From: Calditrichota bacterium
GTDB taxonomy: Bacteria; Zhuqueibacterota; Zhuqueibacteria; Zhuqueibacterales; Geothermadaptataceae
Direction: 5' to 3'
DNA: 64,000 nt
NCBI GenBank assembly: GCA_008501765.1
Contig: QQUE01000007.1
Location: forward strand, 670,186 to 734,185
The notes under the pieces are model-generated. The model was not told the DNA's origin, searched no databases, and worked only from the letters and a program-made list of their open reading frames with translations. A program made the position numbers and the translations under genes. Shown in pieces: positions 43,459 through 52,330 of this stretch (position 1 is its first letter; the number at the start of each line of letters is the position of its first letter).

Positions 43459-45081
43459 TTATCCAGTAAAATAGATCCAAACAAGAAATGCCAAAACACA
43501 AAGAACAAGAGTCAATCTCATGTCTGTAAGTCGATGCTTCGGACATGAGTCTGCCGGTGTCAGACAACCGGGAGAAAAAGTAACACCGTTCAATTTCTGC
43601 GACGAGGGCGCGGGTGCAGTAAAACTCACGAGCACCAGAACCGCGGAACAAACAACAAAAAGGTAAATCGCGAAATGCAGAAAATTGAGAGTGGCATAAT
43701 CATGAATGTATCCACTGAGAGAATCTTTGTTGATCTCGGAAATTAACCGCGTAATCCCGAAAATGAAGCCAACAAATAATGAAGCCATTGCACCGCGGCT
43801 ATTCAAGCGTTTTATAAATATTCCAAGAAAAAAAATTGCGACAATCGGTGGCGAGATGTACGCCTGAATACTCTGTAAATATTGATAAAGGGGGGTGGAT
43901 ATGCCGTTCAGAACCGGAATCCAAAGCAACGCTAAAATAACGAGCAGCCCGGTGGCGACTTGCCCGGCTAAAATGAGTTGTTTTTCAGAAGCATTGGGCA
44001 CTAATTTTTTATAAATATCAAATGTAATCAGCGTAGAACATGAGTTAAATACAGAAGAAAGTGAACTCATCAGCGCTGCCAGTAATCCGGCGACCACCAG
44101 CCCACGAAGCCCTGCTGGTAACAAAAAACCGACCAGTGCCGGCAAAGCATGATCCGCTTCAGCAAGCTCAATATGGCCTCTTTGAATTAAAACGTAGGCA
44201 ATTATGCCTGGGACTACAAAAATAAAAACCGGCAATATTTTTAGAAATCCGCCAAATATTGCACCACGCCGGGCTTCATCGACATTGCGTGCTGCGAGCG
44301 TTCGTTGAACAATAAACTGGTCTGTACACCAGTACCAGATTCCCAGTATTGGTGCGCCAAAAATTATTCCAGTCCATGGGAAATTGGGATCAGTCACCGG
44401 TTTCCACATATTAAAAAAAGAGCTGCCCGCTGTCTCTTTTAGCGAAACCCAACCACCAATATCTATTAGTCCGGAGACTGTGAGAACCACTGCACCGATA
44501 AGCAAAACGAACATTTGTATCATATCGGTGTACATAACAGCCCGCAATCCGCCAAGAACTGTGTAAACCCCGGTGATCACAATCACAATGAAAGCGCCGG
44601 TCCAAAAATTAATTCCAATAAGTGTCTCGAAAATGATCCCGCCTGCGGCAATTGTGACGGATATTTTTGTAAGAATGTAGGCCACCACAGACATCCAGGA
44701 AAGGTAGGCCCGTGCTGCCGGGGAGTAACGGTTTTCGATGAATTCGGGGATAGTATATACTTGATTTTTCAGATAGAAGGGCACGAAAAGCCAGCCAAGC
44801 AAAATCAGAATGAGGGCCGCAAATATTTCAAATTGTGCAGCGGCAACACCGTAAATAACTCCTGAACCGGCAAGTCCGACCAAATGTTCCGAACCGATAT
44901 TTGAGGCAAAAAGTGAGGCACCAACGACAAACCAGCCGGTATTTTTTCCGGCAAGAAAATAGCCTGCTGTCGATTTGTGGATCGATAAATCATGGAAAAT
45001 AGCCCATCCGGCGATGAGAAAAACCACAAGAAAATAAATAGCGATTACAAGATAGTCCCATCCCACTAAACTGCTGAACAT
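43459..45081 (-). CDS. Sodium/sugar symporter (SSS family)
   Basis: 540-aa polytopic protein of the solute:sodium symporter family (SglT/SGLT-like), with about 13-14 hydrophobic segments. The typical 'GWFVVGASLFASNIGSEHLVG' (first unwound helix) and 'LRGLVVAGLLAALMSSLSSVFNSCSTL' (helix with the sodium-site serines) are clear. It should import glucose or short sugars with Na+. It is the last transport step of the adjacent glucan locus. A sigma-54-like motif lies 47 bp upstream, next to an NtrC-type regulator gene. Confidence 0.92.
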   Translation of the reverse strand: MFSSLVGWDYLVIAIYFLVVFLIAGWAIFHDLSIHKSTAGYFLAGKNTGWFVVGASLFASNIGSEHLVGLAGSGVIYGVAAAQFEIFAALILILLGWLFVPFYLKNQVYTIPEFIENRYSPAARAYLSWMSVVAYILTKISVTIAAGGIIFETLIGINFWTGAFIVIVITGVYTVLGGLRAVMYTDMIQMFVLLIGAVVLTVSGLIDIGGWVSLKETAGSSFFNMWKPVTDPNFPWTGIIFGAPILGIWYWCTDQFIVQRTLAARNVDEARRGAIFGGFLKILPVFIFVVPGIIAYVLIQRGHIELAEADHALPALVGFLLPAGLRGLVVAGLLAALMSSLSSVFNSCSTLITFDIYKKLVPNASEKQLILAGQVATGLLVILALLWIPVLNGISTPLYQYLQSIQAYISPPIVAIFFLGIFIKRLNSRGAMASLFVGFIFGITRLISEINKDSLSGYIHDYATLNFLHFAIYLFVVCSAVLVLVSFTAPAPSSQKLNGVTFSPGCLTPADSCPKHRLTDMRLTLVLCVLAFLVWIYFTG

Positions 45082-45127
45082 TATTCGGGCCTTTGATTAA
45101 TTAATGAGTTCGGTGCAGAGCAGGAAA

Positions 45128-45143
45128 GACAAGAATGATGCCA
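45128..45143 (-). promoter_or_regulatory. Candidate sigma-54 (-24/-12) promoter of the symporter gene
   Basis: Minus strand reads TGGCATCATTCTTGTC. Against TGGCACG-N4-TTGCW it keeps the -24 GG and exact N10 spacing and the -12 G, but has T for the -12 C. It is 47 bp upstream of the symporter start, with an NtrC-type activator encoded next door. The rest of the 391-bp gap contains a GTGCA-rich palindromic patch (about 45314-45354) that could bind a regulator. Confidence 0.3.
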
Positions 45144-45444
45144 CCGGAGGAGTGCAAATAAATGCAGGATAATGAGTCGGAAGTAAAAAGATGGTTGGGT
45201 AATCTTATCAAAACAATAATAAAATTATTGATATGATAATTACAAATCCAAGGAGTGAATGTGGTTTATTAAAGTAAGATCCGATTTCCGAAACAAGTTT
45301 AATCGACCGATTATGCACGCACATTCATCATCTTCGTGCACTGCACGTGCATGCGCGTCAGGTTAAAAAAACAATAATTGTAAATAGCCCAAGTCATTCG
45401 GAGTAACATCCCTCTAATTTACGCTCTCAACAAGCATAAATCGT

Positions 45445-45460
45445 CTCCCTTCAAAGGGAG
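45445..45460 (-). terminator. Short hairpin after the response-regulator gene
   Basis: CTCCCTT and AAGGGAG form a 7-bp stem with a 2-base loop, 12 nt past the regulator's stop on the minus strand. No strong T-run follows, so termination is only probable. Confidence 0.4.
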
Positions 45461-45472
45461 GTTTTAAAGTCC

Positions 45473-46963
45473 CTATTTAATTCCGAGCCTTTTACACATG
45501 CGATAATAGTTCGGTGGGGCCAATCCAAGCTTGCGAGCAGCATCGGCATCCGATTTTGTATTTTCGCGGACAAAACAAAAATAATCTTCCTGGAGCACGG
45601 CTTCCATTTCACGCCACGGTAATAGCATATCTTTGTTCCAATGGCTGACATAAATGGCGTTTAGTTCGTCTTTGTTTCGATTTGTCAAGGCACCAATTTC
45701 CTGTGACCCAAACATCTCTTCCCCCGTTTCAAGGGCTATTTCAACCATGTCGGTCGTCAATATTTTTGCGGAGGATAGCAGCAATAGTCGTTGCACTACA
45801 TTTTGTAATTCACGCACATTTCCGGGCCAGTGATAATCCATGAGGACTTGCATTGCTTCATCCGTTAAAGTACGGCCCCCCTGCGAAGTTTCCTGCTGAT
45901 GTTCTGCTAAAAAATACCGGGTCAAGAGAGGAATATCCGCCTGGCGCTCCTGCAATGATGGGACTTTTATCGATGCAACATTGAGCCTGTAATACAAGTC
46001 CTTGCGAAATTTTTTGGCATTTATTTCTTCCAGCAAATTTTTATTTGTCGCGGCCAGTATGCGCACATCGACTTCAATTTTACTGGTTCGGCCAATTTTA
46101 TCTACTTCGCCTTCTTGAATTACGCGTAGCAATTTCGCCTGAGTTTCCGGTGGCAATTCACTAATTTCATCTAAAAAGATCGTGCCGTTGTTTGCCATTT
46201 CAAAGAGACCTTTTTTACCGGTTGTCGCGCCGGTAAAAGCGCCTTTTTCAAAACCGAACAGCTCACTCTCAACAAGATGCCGGGGCAGGCTGCCACAGTT
46301 TATCGCGACAAAATTCTCCGTCTTTCGCGGACTCGAATAATGTAAATTTGCAGCTACCAGTTCTTTGCCAGTACCAGATTGTCCGAAAATTAACACGTTT
46401 GCATTCGATTGGGCATAGCGGGCAATTTTTTGTTTCAGTGCGTTCGTTTTCTCAGATTCACCAATAATTCTTCGCTGATCGAGGATATCCTGGACATTTT
46501 TGTCGAGTTTCTTTTCGGAAACAAGCCTGGCCCTTTCGAGTTTTCTCCGTGCTTTTGCATTCAATATATTCAAAATAAAATCAGTGGGTTGGTAAATATA
46601 ATCTTCGATATCGCCAGGGTATTTTGTGCAATACCAGATGGCGCCGGCATCGAGCAGTTTGTTAGCAAAAGTAAAGTCGGTAATATTGAGCGTCATTTTA
46701 GTGATAACAATAATTTGAAATGTGGTATCAATCTCTTTTATTTTTTGAATCAGATTTTCACCAAACAAACCGCCGGATATTTGAAAATCCATAATAATCA
46801 CGTCAAAACTCGGATCGTTCCGCAGAAGCTCCAACGCCGATTGTCCGTCAGAAACCACTTCCTGAATATGCATCTCCTTAAACGGAACCAGGGTATTTCG
46901 CACTCTCCGCACATCGTATTCTTCATCTTCAATCAACAAAATTTTTACTTTTTCCAGCTTCAT
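45473..46963 (-). CDS. NtrC-type sigma-54-dependent response regulator
   Basis: 496-aa regulator. Receiver domain (about 5-130): acidic pocket E12/D13, phospho-acceptor D59 in 'IIMDF', conserved K114. AAA+ domain: Walker A GQSGTGK (194-200), the sigma-54-contact GAFTGA (241-246), Walker B TIFLDE (261-266). A C-terminal Fis-type helix-turn-helix ends the protein ('DAARKLGLAPPNYYRMCKRLG'). All catalytic motifs are intact, so it should activate sigma-54 promoters on phosphorylation. It follows the histidine kinase by 48 nt. Likely targets are the adjacent symporter and glucan genes (inference). Confidence 0.95.
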   Translation of the reverse strand: MKLEKVKILLIEDEEYDVRRVRNTLVPFKEMHIQEVVSDGQSALELLRNDPSFDVIIMDFQISGGLFGENLIQKIKEIDTTFQIIVITKMTLNITDFTFANKLLDAGAIWYCTKYPGDIEDYIYQPTDFILNILNAKARRKLERARLVSEKKLDKNVQDILDQRRIIGESEKTNALKQKIARYAQSNANVLIFGQSGTGKELVAANLHYSSPRKTENFVAINCGSLPRHLVESELFGFEKGAFTGATTGKKGLFEMANNGTIFLDEISELPPETQAKLLRVIQEGEVDKIGRTSKIEVDVRILAATNKNLLEEINAKKFRKDLYYRLNVASIKVPSLQERQADIPLLTRYFLAEHQQETSQGGRTLTDEAMQVLMDYHWPGNVRELQNVVQRLLLLSSAKILTTDMVEIALETGEEMFGSQEIGALTNRNKDELNAIYVSHWNKDMLLPWREMEAVLQEDYFCFVRENTKSDADAARKLGLAPPNYYRMCKRLGIK

Positions 46964-47011
46964 TGTAATTTCTCAGGTTTATAATATTTCTAAAGTTAGA
47001 TTACTCATAAA

Positions 47012-48517
47012 TCAATGTTTTACTTCCAGTATAAACTGGCATCCACCGCCGGAATGGTTCTCAGCATCCAATCGCCATCCGCAATGTTGGGTTGCAATCT
47101 CATAAGCAATAAAGCAGCCATAGCCCGCATTGTGCGCAACAGCTTTTGTCGATATATTTTCCTTAAAAATTCGACACACCCCAAGGTGATCCTTGACCAA
47201 TAATTCATCGTCCAGGCCCTGCCCATTATCCCAAATAAATATTTTCGATATATTTTCGTTTGGATAAAAGACAGTTCGAATATTAACAATAATTCCGCCG
47301 TTTTCGTTGTGTTCAAATGCATTTTGCATCAATGGTTCAATAATTTCCCAAACGACAAATTCATTTATAGCAACAGTCGGAATATTTTTATCTAAATCCA
47401 GCTTAAATTTTTGTTTATTCGACTTTTGTGGAACGCGTTGAAATATGTTCATAACAACAAATTCGATGACTTCGTTCAGGTCTGTTTGAAAGGCCAGGTT
47501 GCGAATAGTCTGAATCTGCGGTTCAAACCATTTCATATTGTAAATCACCCGCGAAACAAAGTTCGCATATTTCATCATGCGATACTTTATATCTTCGATA
47601 TTTTCCTGAGTGATTTCTCGTAAATCTTCCTTGATAAATCCCATCACTTTTTCGGCTTTGTGATGGGTGTGATAGATTCTTTTCGTGAAAAGCGCTTCTT
47701 TTTGGTACTCGATTCTTTCCGCCAGCTTCTCCTCACGCTCGGTAAATAATAATTCGTGAACGGTATCACGTTCTTGCAAAGTATAGGATGAAATTAAAAA
47801 CATGGTAAGAAATCCGAAAAGCACCAGTCCGGTAAAAATTAGACTCGATTGATTATAACCAGCTATTATTTCGCGTGTTATGAATGTAAAATCAGGTACA
47901 TTTTTTAAATAAACTGCACCGGCATATTCGCCTTTGGGCACAAAGGGAACGAAAACGTGAAAAATTTGATCATCTTCAACATGCGTTTGGATACGCTCCC
48001 CTGATTGCAGGTTTTCTTTGAAAACGGAATAATATTCCAATGCCTGGTTATGGGGAATATCAGGCGGAGGAATGGCGTCCAAATCCCTAAAAAAGAACTG
48101 ATAAAGCGCCGTGCTATTATCAATTGCATAATTTTGTTCGCCATCGGAAACGATCACACAAATATCAATCACACTTTTTTGCAATAGCTGCTGGCTCAAA
48201 ATTATATTAAAGGCCTCAATTAAATTGTCACTTTCAGCAGAATTATGTTTTTGCGAAGTCAGGGATGAAGTGAGCAACAGCTCCAGCGATGTGGTGGTCA
48301 GATTTGCCAATCTCTCTGAAGAATCTTTTTGATATGAATCCTGCGCCTGGTGCAAAAATCGTTGCAATGCTCCTTTTTGCACGGTGGAAAACAGCAGTTG
48401 TGCAAGCACAATAATAAAAAACAGCACCAGAATATGTTTCAGCTCGAAATGGTATTTAACCGCACTTGCCAGCCAACTGTTGAGCGGTTTTGACGAAAAT
48501 AATCTTCTTTTTTTCAT
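47012..48517 (-). CDS. Membrane sensor histidine kinase
   Basis: 501-aa kinase. Two membrane helices (about 25-46 and 222-243) flank a roughly 175-residue extracytoplasmic sensor domain. A coiled region 'REEKLAERIEYQKEALF' leads to a dimerisation helix with 'YHTHHKAEKV' (near 285), which probably carries the phospho-His. The ATPase domain has 'NAFEHNENGG' (N box), 'DNGQGLDDE' (G1) and 'AGYGCFIAYEI' (G2). Its start ATG overlaps the stop of the upstream binding-protein gene by 4 bp, so the two are translationally coupled. It should phosphorylate the adjacent NtrC-type regulator. Confidence 0.9.
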   Translation of the reverse strand: MKKRRLFSSKPLNSWLASAVKYHFELKHILVLFFIIVLAQLLFSTVQKGALQRFLHQAQDSYQKDSSERLANLTTTSLELLLTSSLTSQKHNSAESDNLIEAFNIILSQQLLQKSVIDICVIVSDGEQNYAIDNSTALYQFFFRDLDAIPPPDIPHNQALEYYSVFKENLQSGERIQTHVEDDQIFHVFVPFVPKGEYAGAVYLKNVPDFTFITREIIAGYNQSSLIFTGLVLFGFLTMFLISSYTLQERDTVHELLFTEREEKLAERIEYQKEALFTKRIYHTHHKAEKVMGFIKEDLREITQENIEDIKYRMMKYANFVSRVIYNMKWFEPQIQTIRNLAFQTDLNEVIEFVVMNIFQRVPQKSNKQKFKLDLDKNIPTVAINEFVVWEIIEPLMQNAFEHNENGGIIVNIRTVFYPNENISKIFIWDNGQGLDDELLVKDHLGVCRIFKENISTKAVAHNAGYGCFIAYEIATQHCGWRLDAENHSGGGCQFILEVKH

Positions 48518-49842
48518 CGCACAAGTACCTTTTCTGAGTTTATTTCGGCAGTTGCAAGTTTAAGCGCTTCGCCGACTGAAATCTCATTTTTGATGGCTCT
48601 TTGCACATAATAAGCCAAAACATCCGACATCTGTGTGTAATTCACACGATATGGCCGGTGCGCGCCGCGTGCCAGCAACTTTTGATAATAGAGCACTTCG
48701 GAATGATTCGAAATAAACACCGAATCGGCGTAAATGGCACGCACTGTCGGTAGATAGCCCCCGTTTTCATACATAATTTTTTGATTTTCAGCTTTATGAA
48801 AGAAATCGATAAACATGCGCGCTTCTTTTTTATACAACGATTTATTGGAGATCATCAAATTCCAGCCACCGAAAACAGATATCGGATTTTCTTTTTTGAA
48901 ATGGGGCAAGGCGGCTACTGCGAGATTATCAAGCATTCCCTCAAAACGCGGTGTAGCGCTATATTGTGTTTTAAAACCGGGCCATCCGCGCCAAAAAAAG
49001 CCTTTATTTTCGAGGGCATAAATGGATGTTCTATATTCATCATTTTCAGTAATTGAGATTGGCGCAATTTTTTCCTTTTGAACAATATCGACAAGAAATT
49101 GCAGCGCTTTTTGAGCAGTGCCAGTATCAAATGATAGCACATCATCGTCAAAATAATTCGGGTCTAAATTCAGAATAAGTTCAATAAAACTACAGACCAA
49201 ACCCTCAAAATTTTTTGCAGAATAAAGAAAAAAGGCCCCTTTTTCTTCAGGCAAACGCCGACTCAAATCAAGCAATTCGTTCCATGAAATTGACTTTAAA
49301 ATTTTCTTTTCTATCGCCTCGAAATCAGAGAAATAGTGCCGCAACAAATCTTTGCGGTAGTACAACAATCCGGTGTCAATATATAATGGAAGAGCGACGA
49401 GTCTATTTTCATAATAACAGGATTTCAGGGCTTCTTTAAGAAATATATTTTGCAAATTCTGGTTAATGCGCGGGGAAAGTGGTTCAGCCCAGCGTGCAAA
49501 CCGGGGCACCCAAATTAAATCGACTGCAAAAATATCGAGCTCACCCTCATTGCTGCGCAGCGCACGGGCAAGCAGCTCTTTCCGTTCATTTGTGCTAAAT
49601 TTGCTGAATGGCAAATGGATCGGCACGACCTCGATTTTTCCACGATATGTTTGATTAAAAGCATTTAAAACAAGTTGATGTGCAGAAGAAATATTGTCGG
49701 CGTAATATATTTTTACCGGATTTAGTCTGGCGGCAGGGGCAACTTTTTTTTCAGTCAATTGCCAAAATAAGTAGATAATGCTGCTGGCGAATATAATGAG
49801 CGCGATGACAATTGCTGTATATTGTCTTAACCTTCCAAGCAT
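48514..49842 (-). CDS. Membrane-anchored ABC-type sugar-binding protein homologue (sensor component)
   Basis: 442-aa family 1 extracellular solute-binding-like protein. Instead of a cleavable signal it has an N-terminal hydrophobic anchor (about 10-30). Features such as 'GELDIFAVDLIWVPRFARWAEPLSP', 'ALPLYIDTGLLYYRKDLL' and 'ISVFGGWNLMISNKS' match carbohydrate-binding proteins of ABC importers. No ABC permease or ATPase gene is nearby; it is coupled to a histidine kinase by a 4-bp overlap. So it probably presents bound sugar to the kinase rather than to a transporter (inference). Confidence 0.85.
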   Translation of the reverse strand: MLGRLRQYTAIVIALIIFASSIIYLFWQLTEKKVAPAARLNPVKIYYADNISSAHQLVLNAFNQTYRGKIEVVPIHLPFSKFSTNERKELLARALRSNEGELDIFAVDLIWVPRFARWAEPLSPRINQNLQNIFLKEALKSCYYENRLVALPLYIDTGLLYYRKDLLRHYFSDFEAIEKKILKSISWNELLDLSRRLPEEKGAFFLYSAKNFEGLVCSFIELILNLDPNYFDDDVLSFDTGTAQKALQFLVDIVQKEKIAPISITENDEYRTSIYALENKGFFWRGWPGFKTQYSATPRFEGMLDNLAVAALPHFKKENPISVFGGWNLMISNKSLYKKEARMFIDFFHKAENQKIMYENGGYLPTVRAIYADSVFISNHSEVLYYQKLLARGAHRPYRVNYTQMSDVLAYYVQRAIKNEISVGEALKLATAEINSEKVLVR

Positions 49843-50099
49843 AATTTATCCCATTACCTTAATAATCTTACTCTTTTAATTAGTCGTTTAATTCCCCGAA
49901 AGCAAGGAATGTGCCTTCTCCAAAATTAATTATAATTAAACCGGAAATTACGAAAGGAAGGGATGGCACTTTTTCGAGACAAACTGGTTACTTAAAGTAA
50001 CCAATTATGAGGAAAGGGGAAATACTTTTAATCACGCGCCGTTTGCTGGAACTGCGAATTTTTTCTAAAAAAATTGGAGTGGATGAAGGCGGCAACTAT

Positions 50100-51539
50100 T
50101 TATTCGATTTTCTTGCGTAAAATTTCATTGGCTATTTTCGGGTTGACTTTGCCTTTGCTGGCCCGCATAATCTGTCCAACGAGAAAGCCCATCAGCTTCA
50201 TTTCACCGTTCTTGAATCGTGCAAATTCATCAGGATGGGTAGCTAATACTCCATCCACCAGGCTTTCAATAGCACTGACATCACTGATTTGCACAAGCCC
50301 TTTATCCTCGACGATTTTTTGGGCAGATGCGCCCGTAGCCAGTATTTCATCCAGAACTTGCTTCCCTATTTTCTGGCTGATTGTGCCGTCGGCCACCAAG
50401 TTGATAAGCTCGGCAAGGCCCTTGGGCGGCACTGAAAATTCGCTAATTGTAATTTTCCCATCATTCAAAATACGCGACACGTCGCCCATTATCCAATTGC
50501 TGGTTATTTTCGGGTCTTTACTCGTTAGTGCCGCTTTTTCAAAATAGTCAGCCAATTCTTTTTCTTCAGTAATGACTGTGGCATCGTATTCCGGTAATTT
50601 AAATTCCGCCATGAAGCGATTTTTCCGCGCTTCAGGCAGTTCTGGCAGCGACTCCGCGATGCTATTTCGCCATTCATCCGAGACTAAAACAGGGACTAAA
50701 TCAGGATCGGGAAAATAACGATAGTCATGCGCGTATTCTTTCGAACGCATGGCTACGGTAATATTCTTGTTTGCATTCCACAATAGAGTCTGCTGCTCGA
50801 TAGATTCCCCATCTGCAACTGCCGAAATTTGTCTTTGAATTTCATATTCCAACGCCCGCTCGACGCCGCGGATGGAATTCATATTTTTTAATTCGGTTTT
50901 CGTACCCAGTTCGGGTTGTCCAACAGGCCGGATGGAGACGTTGGCATCGCAGCGCATGCTTCCTTCATCCATGTTACCATCGCAAATTTCGAGATAGCGC
51001 ACGATCTGGCGGATTTTTGTCAGGTACTGGTAAACCTCCTGTGGCGAGCGAAAATCGGGCTCGGTGACGATTTCGATAAGCGGCACCCCGGCCCGGTTCA
51101 GGTCGATCAGCGTCTCATTTTTTGCGACATATTCTTCCGCATGCACGGATTTTCCGGCATCTTCTTCCAGATGAATGCGCTCAATATTTATTTTTCGGGC
51201 TTCGCCATCATCAGCGTTGACTTCGATAAATCCGTGCTCACAAATAGGTTCCTCGAATTGCGAAATCTGATACCCTTTTGGCAGGTCTGGATAAAAATAA
51301 TGTTTGCGGGCAAATATGGAATGCCTGGCAATTGTACAGTTTGTGGCCATCCCCATTTTTACGGCATATTCGACAACTTTTTTATTGAGAACCGGCAAAA
51401 CACCCGGCATTCCGATAACCACCGGATCAACTTTTGAGTTCGCATCACCGCCAAATTCGGCACTGCTGGCACTGAAAATTTTACTTTGTGTCTTTAATTG
51501 AACATGGACCTCAAGTCCAATTACCGCCTCATATTTCAT
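50100..51539 (-). CDS. gatB: Asp-tRNA(Asn)/Glu-tRNA(Gln) amidotransferase subunit B
   Basis: 479-aa GatB. It phosphorylates and amidates Glu or Asp on misacylated tRNA using ammonia from GatA. Diagnostic blocks: 'YEAVIGLEVHVQLKTQSKIF' at the N-terminus, 'YYPDLPKGYQISQ'-type content near 85-100, 'GSMRCDANVSIRP' near 195 and the C-terminal YqeY-like helical domain ending 'VNPKIANEILRKKIE'. Length is normal. gatA lies 0.8 kb upstream on the same strand; gatC is not visible in this window. Confidence 0.95.
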   Translation of the reverse strand: MKYEAVIGLEVHVQLKTQSKIFSASSAEFGGDANSKVDPVVIGMPGVLPVLNKKVVEYAVKMGMATNCTIARHSIFARKHYFYPDLPKGYQISQFEEPICEHGFIEVNADDGEARKINIERIHLEEDAGKSVHAEEYVAKNETLIDLNRAGVPLIEIVTEPDFRSPQEVYQYLTKIRQIVRYLEICDGNMDEGSMRCDANVSIRPVGQPELGTKTELKNMNSIRGVERALEYEIQRQISAVADGESIEQQTLLWNANKNITVAMRSKEYAHDYRYFPDPDLVPVLVSDEWRNSIAESLPELPEARKNRFMAEFKLPEYDATVITEEKELADYFEKAALTSKDPKITSNWIMGDVSRILNDGKITISEFSVPPKGLAELINLVADGTISQKIGKQVLDEILATGASAQKIVEDKGLVQISDVSAIESLVDGVLATHPDEFARFKNGEMKLMGFLVGQIMRASKGKVNPKIANEILRKKIE

Positions 51540-51602
51540 TTATTTTCCATTCAAGAAAAGAAATTCAGAAAACTAATATCGATTAAACATATACCGGTAA
51601 AA

Positions 51603-51692
51603 ATGAGTCGCGCACTTTCCTACTTTTTGTTAGTAGTGAGAATTATTTCATACTACGCAAGTTTTATAAAATCAAATAAGTGCGCGGCACAT
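51603..51692. repeat. 90-bp palindrome-ended repeat, copy 2
   Basis: Ends ATGAGTCGCGCACTT and AAGTGCGCGGCACAT are inverted with 13 of 15 matches. Same length and related right half as the element at 3252-3341, with compensatory changes in the arms (CGCGC for CTGGC), which implies selection for pairing. It sits between gatB and the exonuclease gene. Confidence 0.65.
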
Positions 51693-51717
51693 CAATTGAT
51701 AAATTAAGCTCGAAAAA

Positions 51718-52251
51718 TCACCACTGCACATCCACTTTTCTCACTGCCCGTTTAAATTGATCATAAAACTGGACATATCCATTTTCTTTGCCAAAGAGAT
51801 AGATATCCCGTGTTATCAGCACGTCTTGTTCGCAGTAAGAAATGAGCTTATCCCATTCTCCTTTGCGGTACCATTCGATGGCTTGCAGGCCTCCCCCGGA
51901 TTTTTCAGAATTTAGGGTCCCCTTCGCGACGTTGTCGAGGCTGACACGATGCCCAAGTGCCTGCTGCAATTTTTGCATCAAATCCAGCCCCGGAAGTGCG
52001 TCGAGGGTTACAATTGTGTAGGGCTGTAAAACAATATTATCAAAACCAAAATTATTAAACCCGATGACGAGATCGGCAGACTGAAGTTGCTCGACCAGGT
52101 CATCCATTTCATTTTCGCGATACGCCGTCGTTTTATCGCTCTCGCTATCGTACACAACACCAACAGAAATGCCAAGTTTATGGGCATTTTTAAAGCCGCC
52201 CACTTCATCAAAACTTTGCTTTGTTTCAAGGTCAAATACAACGAAATGCAT
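51718..52251 (-). CDS. DEDD-type RNase H-like 3'-5' exonuclease
   Basis: 177-aa single-domain exonuclease of the YprB/RNase H-like class. 'VVFDLETK' (D7, E9), 'GFNNFGFDN' (about 64-72) and 'YCEQDVLITRD' (about 138-148) provide the acidic DEDD-like sites. The family often appears fused to helicases, but here it stands alone. It lies between gatA and gatB with gaps of 79 and 178 bp, so cotranscription is possible. AGAGG lies 9 nt before the ATG. The substrate (DNA or RNA) is not known. Confidence 0.8.
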   Translation of the reverse strand: MHFVVFDLETKQSFDEVGGFKNAHKLGISVGVVYDSESDKTTAYRENEMDDLVEQLQSADLVIGFNNFGFDNIVLQPYTIVTLDALPGLDLMQKLQQALGHRVSLDNVAKGTLNSEKSGGGLQAIEWYRKGEWDKLISYCEQDVLITRDIYLFGKENGYVQFYDQFKRAVRKVDVQW

Positions 52252-52330
52252 GGTATAATTCCTCTCGTTTGAACATGTAAAATTCTGAACGATTTAACAT
52301 GCAAATTTTATGATCATAACAGAAATGCGT

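Noticed and set aside
46409-46984. 191-aa plus-strand ORF opposite the NtrC regulator
   Set aside because: Entirely covered by the receiver and AAA+ domains of the regulator on the other strand; no ribosome binding site.
50074-50547. 157-aa plus-strand ORF over the gatB 3' end
   Set aside because: Antisense to the conserved C-terminal domain of GatB; no independent support.
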